Source: Roseomonas sp. (lineage in GTDB: Bacteria; Pseudomonadota; Alphaproteobacteria; Acetobacterales; Acetobacteraceae). Taken from it: a DNA stretch of 64,000 nt. This document shows, in pieces, positions 60,257 to 64,000 of the stretch. The notes under the pieces were generated by a model. That model worked only from the letters and a program-made list of their open reading frames with translations, was not told where the DNA came from and did not search any database. Every line of letters starts with the position of its first letter. Positions within the stretch are counted from its first letter, which is position 1. The stretch covers positions 1-64,000 of the forward strand of contig JADCFN010000064.1 in NCBI GenBank assembly GCA_020249505.1, given 5' to 3'. The position numbers were made by a program, and so were the translations under genes.

Positions 60257-60773
60257 GCACGGCGAGCACGCGCGCCACACCCTCCGCCACATCGGCGTCA
60301 TTCATCACGCTCTCAACATCCAACCCATCCGGCAGCAACACATCTCGCGCCAAGCGTGCGGCGATATCAGCAGCGCTTTCGCGGCCACGCGCGGCAAGGC
60401 GTGCGGCCAGAACCTCCATGGGGGCCGTGATGTTCAGCACGCGCAAAGGATAGCGCGCGCCAGCTTCAGGCAGTACCGCGCGGGAGAGATTGGCAATCAC
60501 TACATGCCGCGCTGCCATATCTTCTTCAATGTCGCGCGGGATGCCGTAATGCAGGCCATGCGCTTCCCATGAAAGCGCGAAGCCCCCCGCCGCGCGCCGC
60601 GCCACAAAATCCATTCCACTCAGTGCTTCATGATCCTCCCCGCCGGCCTCGGCGGGGCGCGTGATGGCGCGGCGTACGAAGCGAAATCGAGCATCCTGTG
60701 CCAGCGCGGCGCGCGCACCGGCCATCAGCGTATCCTTGCCCGCGCCGGAAGGTCCCACCACCGCAATCAGCAT
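60222..60773 (-). CDS. phnN: Ribose 1,5-bisphosphokinase PhnN
   Basis: 183-residue P-loop kinase of the guanylate-kinase-like fold. Walker A GPSGAGKDTL sits at residues ~7-16, and VRRAITRPAEAGGEDHEAL forms the substrate-binding region. PhnN turns ribose 1,5-bisphosphate into PRPP, the final step of the C-P lyase route. ATG 60773 (MLIAVVGPSG) is the family-typical start; the frame runs back to 60848. It is transcribed toward the main operon and overlaps the DUF1045 gene end by 35 bases. Confidence 0.92.
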   Translation of the reverse strand: MLIAVVGPSGAGKDTLMAGARAALAQDARFRFVRRAITRPAEAGGEDHEALSGMDFVARRAAGGFALSWEAHGLHYGIPRDIEEDMAARHVVIANLSRAVLPEAGARYPLRVLNITAPMEVLAARLAARGRESAADIAARLARDVLLPDGLDVESVMNDADVAEGVARVLAVLNRAASDAQGL

Positions 60774-60846
60774 CCGCTCATCCTGCCCATAGCCAGCCCT
60801 GATGCGCGTGATAGTATCTGAACAATCGGCAAAAGGCAGCACCGTC

Positions 60847-61644
60847 ATGGAAGAATCACAAACCGCGCTTCACCCCCTTAAGGCCAAGATGCAGGCGGGC
60901 CAGGCGGTGCTGGGGCTATCGCTTCGCATGATCCGTAGTCCCGATGCGGCGCGGCTGGCGCGTACCACCGGCCATGATTTCCTGTTCATTGATGTGCAGC
61001 ACGCCATCTTCAATCTGGAAAGCATTTTTGCCATCGCACAAACCGCACTTGCCATTGGTATCGCGCCCTTGGTGCGCGTGCGCAGTGTTGATGATCCAGA
61101 TGTGCCGGTGCTGCTGGATAATGGCGTCACTGGCATTGTCTTTCCCGATGTGAATACGCCGGAACAGGCGAAACGCGCCGTGGATCGCTGCCGCTTTCCG
61201 CCGATTGGGCGGCGGTCAGTCGCGGGTGGCTATGTGCATTTCGATTACCGCGCCATGCCGGTCGCGAACGCGACTGCCGCGCTGGAAGCGCACACACTCG
61301 TCGTCTGCATGGTGGAAACGGCCGAGGGGCTCGCCAATCTGGAAGCCATCGCCGCCGTACCGGGCGTGGATGTGGTGCATATCGGGGCCAATGATTTGCT
61401 GGTCTCGCTTGGCAAGGCCGGACAATTTGATGATCCGATTGTGGTGGAAGCGATGGACCGTGCCATTGCCACCACCGCGCTACATGGTGGCTTCGCTGGT
61501 TGCGGCGGCAATCGCGATGTGCCGCGCCAGGCCGCTTCCATCAAGCGCGGCGTGCGGTTTTTGACGACGCAGACGGATATCGGATTCCTGAGCGCCGCTG
61601 CATCGCAATGGACGGCGGGGCTGCAAGCAGCACTGAAAGCGTGA
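60847..61644 (+). CDS. HpcH/HpaI family aldolase
   Basis: 265-residue class II aldolase of the HpcH/HpaI/CitE-like fold. DFLFIDVQHAIFNLES carries the catalytic-base His region, PLVRVRS the substrate Arg, METAEGL (written here as VETAEGL) the metal Glu and GANDL the metal Asp. Members cleave 4-hydroxy-2-oxo acids such as 2,4-dihydroxyhept-2-enedioate into pyruvate and an aldehyde. ATG 60847 follows GGCAGC with no strong ribosome site. It is divergent from phnN and faces the HdrB-like gene. Confidence 0.85.
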   Translation: MEESQTALHPLKAKMQAGQAVLGLSLRMIRSPDAARLARTTGHDFLFIDVQHAIFNLESIFAIAQTALAIGIAPLVRVRSVDDPDVPVLLDNGVTGIVFPDVNTPEQAKRAVDRCRFPPIGRRSVAGGYVHFDYRAMPVANATAALEAHTLVVCMVETAEGLANLEAIAAVPGVDVVHIGANDLLVSLGKAGQFDDPIVVEAMDRAIATTALHGGFAGCGGNRDVPRQAASIKRGVRFLTTQTDIGFLSAAASQWTAGLQAALKA

Positions 61645-61651
61645 GGCCCGC

Positions 61652-62509
61652 TTAAACCACAGGCTTGCGGCGTAATTCCGGTTCCAGCAATTGGGTGAAG
61701 ACATCCGCGCCCACACGTTCCAGGGCGCCATCATCCAAGGCAGCGCGGGGGTCTTCCGCATTGCGCAGATGCTTGTATTCGTCGCGGAATTCCCAGCCCG
61801 CCGATCGCGCCAGCAGATGCACCCAATTCATGACGCTAATGGCGCGGCCGCGTTCCAGCGCCACGGCTTCGCGATGGCAGGAATGGAAAATGGTGCAAAG
61901 CGTATCCGCCCCATGCCGCGCCATGGCTGCAAGATTAGCCTGATGCGCCGCTGCCAAGGCGCCGGGAACGCCGGCCAAGGCGGAACACATATGGCCGGGC
62001 AGTGCTTCATCTTCCTGCACCAAATCAAGCCCAGGGATCAGACTCAACAGGTTCGAGACAAGATCATTCACCGCAACGCGCGGCTGAAACCCGGCATGGC
62101 GATGCAGCAAAACCCGGACCGGCAAAGGCTGCACCAGCAATTTCTGCAAGGCAGCGCGACGGTCCCACAGCACTTCTGTCACATGTGCCGCCTCAAATTG
62201 CGCGGGTGTTTCCGGCACCATCGTATCGGCCATGTTCATGTGGCAGGAAGGGCACCAGGTGATCACCTTATCGCGTCCTGTCGCATTGAAGGTCGCAACG
62301 GTGCGCCGGCCCATGCCTTCGGTAATGCGCGCATTATGTTCTGTGGTTGACCCACAGCAATGCGAAGGCCCGCCGCGCGGCGCGGCGTCCACGCCAACTG
62401 CCTCCAGAAAACGTGCCGTCAGGCGCAAAACGTCACCATGGCGCAGCAGATTGCAGCCATACCAGAATACCGCGCGCTCCGCCGGCAAGGGGTGATGCGT
62501 CACAGCCAT
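61652..62509 (-). CDS. HdrB/GlcF-like cysteine-rich (CCG) domain protein
   Basis: 285-residue protein of the heterodisulfide-reductase subunit B type. The first CCG motif is complete: Cys19, Cys51-Cys52-Gly and CPSC at 86-89. The second repeat is degenerate, with MCS at 174-176 in place of CCG and C-x5-C (205-211) in place of CxxC. Such domains bind an unusual [4Fe-4S] cluster and take part in electron transfer to or from a quinone, disulfide or flavoprotein. It overlaps the HdrC-like gene by ten bases, so the two act together. No flavoprotein partner is adjacent. Confidence 0.8.
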   Translation of the reverse strand: MAVTHHPLPAERAVFWYGCNLLRHGDVLRLTARFLEAVGVDAAPRGGPSHCCGSTTEHNARITEGMGRRTVATFNATGRDKVITWCPSCHMNMADTMVPETPAQFEAAHVTEVLWDRRAALQKLLVQPLPVRVLLHRHAGFQPRVAVNDLVSNLLSLIPGLDLVQEDEALPGHMCSALAGVPGALAAAHQANLAAMARHGADTLCTIFHSCHREAVALERGRAISVMNWVHLLARSAGWEFRDEYKHLRNAEDPRAALDDGALERVGADVFTQLLEPELRRKPVV

Positions 62510-62907
62510 TCAGCTTGCTCCTGCTCCGTCAGGCCAAGCCGCGCAAAGCCCTTTACGCGCGCGGACCAGCCACTATCGGTTTTCACCGGCAGCAGCGGCA
62601 CGCCATCCAAGGCACCACGCGCGCGCATGCTGGCGAAGCGCATCATCAAAGCGACATCCAGCTTTTCGGGGCATACGCCATTACAGGCGGCGCTCCGCGT
62701 ACAGGCGCCAATCCAGGCAAGCGAAATGGGCGATGTTTCTTCACCCAACAGCAAGGCGCGCATGCCGGCAGCAACCGCGGCGGGATCGGCTTCAGCGACG
62801 CCCGCAGCAAAACGCGTCATCGGGCAGGCTTGCACGCAAGCACCGCAGGCGGTGCAAGCTTCCGCCATGCGCGCACCTTCGGTTGCGATGCGTGCGGCCA
62901 AACTCAT
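62500..62907 (-). CDS. HdrC-like ferredoxin-type iron-sulfur protein
   Basis: 135-residue protein with two ferredoxin motifs. The first is standard: CTACGACVQACP (Cys18, 21, 24, 28). The second reads C-x2-S-x2-C-x3-CP (Cys69, Ser72, Cys75, Cys79); the usual second cysteine is replaced by serine, so this site may hold a [3Fe-4S] cluster or a Ser-ligated cluster. It pairs with the HdrB-like protein encoded downstream (ten-base overlap) and overlaps the RidA-like gene by ATGA. It resembles the N-terminal half of GlcF in the same way the HdrB-like protein resembles the C-terminal half. Confidence 0.8.
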   Translation of the reverse strand: MSLAARIATEGARMAEACTACGACVQACPMTRFAAGVAEADPAAVAAGMRALLLGEETSPISLAWIGACTRSAACNGVCPEKLDVALMMRFASMRARGALDGVPLLPVKTDSGWSARVKGFARLGLTEQEQAEWL

Positions 62908-63290
62908 ACAGCGGCGCCAATCACCGCAATGGCTTCAATTTCTATCCGCGTCAGCGGTGTGGTGAAGCTGGCGCCTCCCACACAGGTGCTGGCAGGCGGC
63001 ACCGCAAGCGGCGCCAGGATGCGCCGCCGTACCGCATCAAAGCCCGCGTAATCGCGCATATCCGAAAGATAGGTGTTCAGTTTCAGCACATCGGCGAAGC
63101 TGCCGCCTTCCTGCGCCAGGGCGCGTGTCAGGCGCGCGAAACATTCCTCGGCCTGCGCTTCCACGCCTTGTGCTTCAGCGGCACTGCTGCGTGCGGTGAC
63201 ACCGGAACAGAAAACCAGCTTGGCACCGCCTGGCAAAGGCAGGCTGCGTGTGGGCGCAAAAGCGGGTTTGGGCGGGGTGGTTTCGGCCAT
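62904..63290 (-). CDS. RidA/YjgF-like protein lacking the conserved arginine
   Basis: 128-residue RidA-fold protein. LPLPGGAKLVFCSGVTA starts the fold and IEIEAIAVIG ends it. The segment that reads PARSCVEVARL in E. coli RidA is PASTCVGGASF here, so the deaminase arginine is a serine. It is therefore one of the Rid subgroups without the classical 2-aminoacrylate deaminase activity. It is the first gene of the RidA-HdrC-HdrB operon and may bind or process an intermediate of the pathway. Confidence 0.78.
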   Translation of the reverse strand: MAETTPPKPAFAPTRSLPLPGGAKLVFCSGVTARSSAAEAQGVEAQAEECFARLTRALAQEGGSFADVLKLNTYLSDMRDYAGFDAVRRRILAPLAVPPASTCVGGASFTTPLTRIEIEAIAVIGAAV

Positions 63291-63347
63291 GGCAGTATTC
63301 CTTGAAAACTACACCAGCTTGCCGTGTCCTACCCCCCCGACACAAGC

Positions 63348-64000
63348 TCAATAACGCCGCAGCGGTACGCGCCAGGCCATGACGGATGCGGCGCCCACCA
63401 GCACGGCGGCGATGATGAAAAGGCCGCGAAAGGGCTCGGCCAAGGCAGCGCGCAATTGCGCCACACCATTGCCGCCCATGCGCGCGCCCAAGCCGCCGAG
63501 ATCAGTGACCAGCGCAGCAAAACCCTCGGTCAGCGCAGGCGTAAACAGGGCCATGGCGCCGAAAATCGCCGCCGCAGCGACAGCCGCGCCAAGGGCTGCG
63601 CCGAAATTACGCGAAAACGCCACGCCAGCCGCCGCAATGCCAAGCCGCCCCTGCCCCGCCGCTGCCTGCACCGTGGTCTGCACCACCGGATAGGATGTGC
63701 CGGAACCGAAAGTCGCCACACCCAATAACGCCAACATCAGCCAAAGCGGCATGGCAGCGGCATAGACCGCAAGCAGGCTCCAGATCAGCGCCGCCACCGG
63801 CAGGCCGATGCTCGGCCACAGCATCGCATGCCCGGTGCGCGCCACCATCTTGCCGGAGAAGAATGCGCCAAGTGATGAGCCGATGGAAATCGCGAGCAGC
63901 ACCAACCCAGCGGAAGCGGGTTCAAGCCCGCGCACCACTTGCAGCCATAAGGGCAGGAAGGAAATCAAGCCCACCTGCGCGGCCACCACCAGGATAGAAA
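63348..64000 (-). CDS. MFS transporter, DHA2-type (partial, C-terminal part)
   Basis: C-terminal ~216 residues of a major facilitator that enters from the right edge; the frame is open to base 64000. Visible are about six spans and the cytoplasmic loop SGKMVARTGHAML after a helix with SAGLVLLAISIGSSLG, in the style of 14-span drug exporters. Its start is outside the window. It lies 57 bases upstream of the RidA-like gene on the same strand. Confidence 0.75.
   Translation of the reverse strand, partial: SILVVAAQVGLISFLPLWLQVVRGLEPASAGLVLLAISIGSSLGAFFSGKMVARTGHAMLWPSIGLPVAALIWSLLAVYAAAMPLWLMLALLGVATFGSGTSYPVVQTTVQAAAGQGRLGIAAAGVAFSRNFGAALGAAVAAAAIFGAMALFTPALTEGFAALVTDLGGLGARMGGNGVAQLRAALAEPFRGLFIIAAVLVGAASVMAWRVPLRRY

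Noticed and set aside
61652-62907. A single glcF gene broken by a frameshift
   Set aside because: The two frames overlap by ten bases with sensible starts, and the proteins match HdrC- and HdrB-type subunits; the degenerate motifs are not at the junction.
1-64000. CRISPR arrays, tRNA or rRNA genes, insertion sequences, large repeats
   Set aside because: I saw no regularly spaced direct repeats, no tRNA cloverleaf-like conserved boxes, no rRNA motifs and no transposase-like protein. A dedicated scan (tRNAscan, Infernal, repeat finder) could still find a short RNA gene.

Overview
The window is GC-rich, densely coded bacterial chromosome with no rRNA, tRNA, CRISPR array, insertion sequence or phage gene that I can recognise. 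The gene set points to an alphaproteobacterium, probably Rhodospirillales/Acetobacteraceae-like. The clues are the flbY-cheL-flgI / fliX-dksA order known from Caulobacter and relatives, a DksA with one cysteine, a 41-residue L36 protein, COQ7, and a DUF484-xerC pair. The genus is not determined. About 65 genes are called and no gene-free gap exceeds 300 bases. Many neighbours overlap by ATGA or GTGA, so most genes sit in short operons.

Layout, left to right. 1-1381: two oligopeptide ABC transporter ATPases, the first cut by the window edge. 1567-4172: a stand-alone Lrp-type ligand-binding domain, then a permease and an isocitrate-lyase/PEP-mutase-family enzyme. 4314-9750: a six-gene maturation operon for a molybdenum hydroxylase (coxG, MoxR ATPase, VWA protein, XdhC in two parts, MoeA-like/MocA-like fusion) without the enzyme's structural genes. 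9763-14691: amidase, two small proteins, MFS exporter, Gfo/Idh/MocA oxidoreductase, RidA. 14779-17758: flagellar genes flbY-cheL-flgI facing fliX, with two back-to-back sigma-54 promoter matches between them, then dksA. 17785-23203: housekeeping genes priA, transaldolase, DUF484, xerC, dapB.

23210-28859 is a catabolic block: a flavin monooxygenase, a TetR regulator with a clear palindromic operator, a protein of the 4-hydroxyphenylacetate hydroxylase / 4-hydroxybutyryl-CoA dehydratase superfamily, a CoA transferase and an SDR. 28923-37773 holds an FAD protein, a PfkB sugar kinase, and a group of amide and peptide hydrolases (MlrC, carbamoylase-type M20, ArgE/DapE-type M20, acetylpolyamine amidohydrolase, membrane dipeptidase). 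37787-47067 holds a dsbB-COQ7-lipoprotein operon, GST, cupin, a DadA-like oxidase, oxyR, a TerB-like protein, acyl-CoA dehydrogenase, rpmJ and a type II NADH dehydrogenase. 47193-51915 holds glcD-glcE without glcF, hisF-hisE (HisE carries a lysine-rich tail at its N-terminus), and yqgE.

52066-60773 is a complete C-P lyase locus for phosphonate use. phnG-H-I-J-K-L-M plus a DUF1045 2H-phosphoesterase form one operon. The PhnF repressor and a second, divergent PhnM paralogue run the other way. phnN lies tail to tail with the main operon and overlaps its last gene. A candidate PhnF operator overlaps the phnG promoter. 60847-64000 has an HpcH/HpaI aldolase facing a RidA-like / HdrC-like / HdrB-like operon and the C-terminal part of an MFS transporter cut by the right edge.

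I did not find one clearly new system. The most unusual items are the DUF1045 protein where phnP would be expected, the second phnM paired with phnF, the HdrC-like protein with a Cys-to-Ser change in its second cluster motif, the AbfD-like protein that lost two iron-sulfur ligands, and the histone-like tail on HisE.
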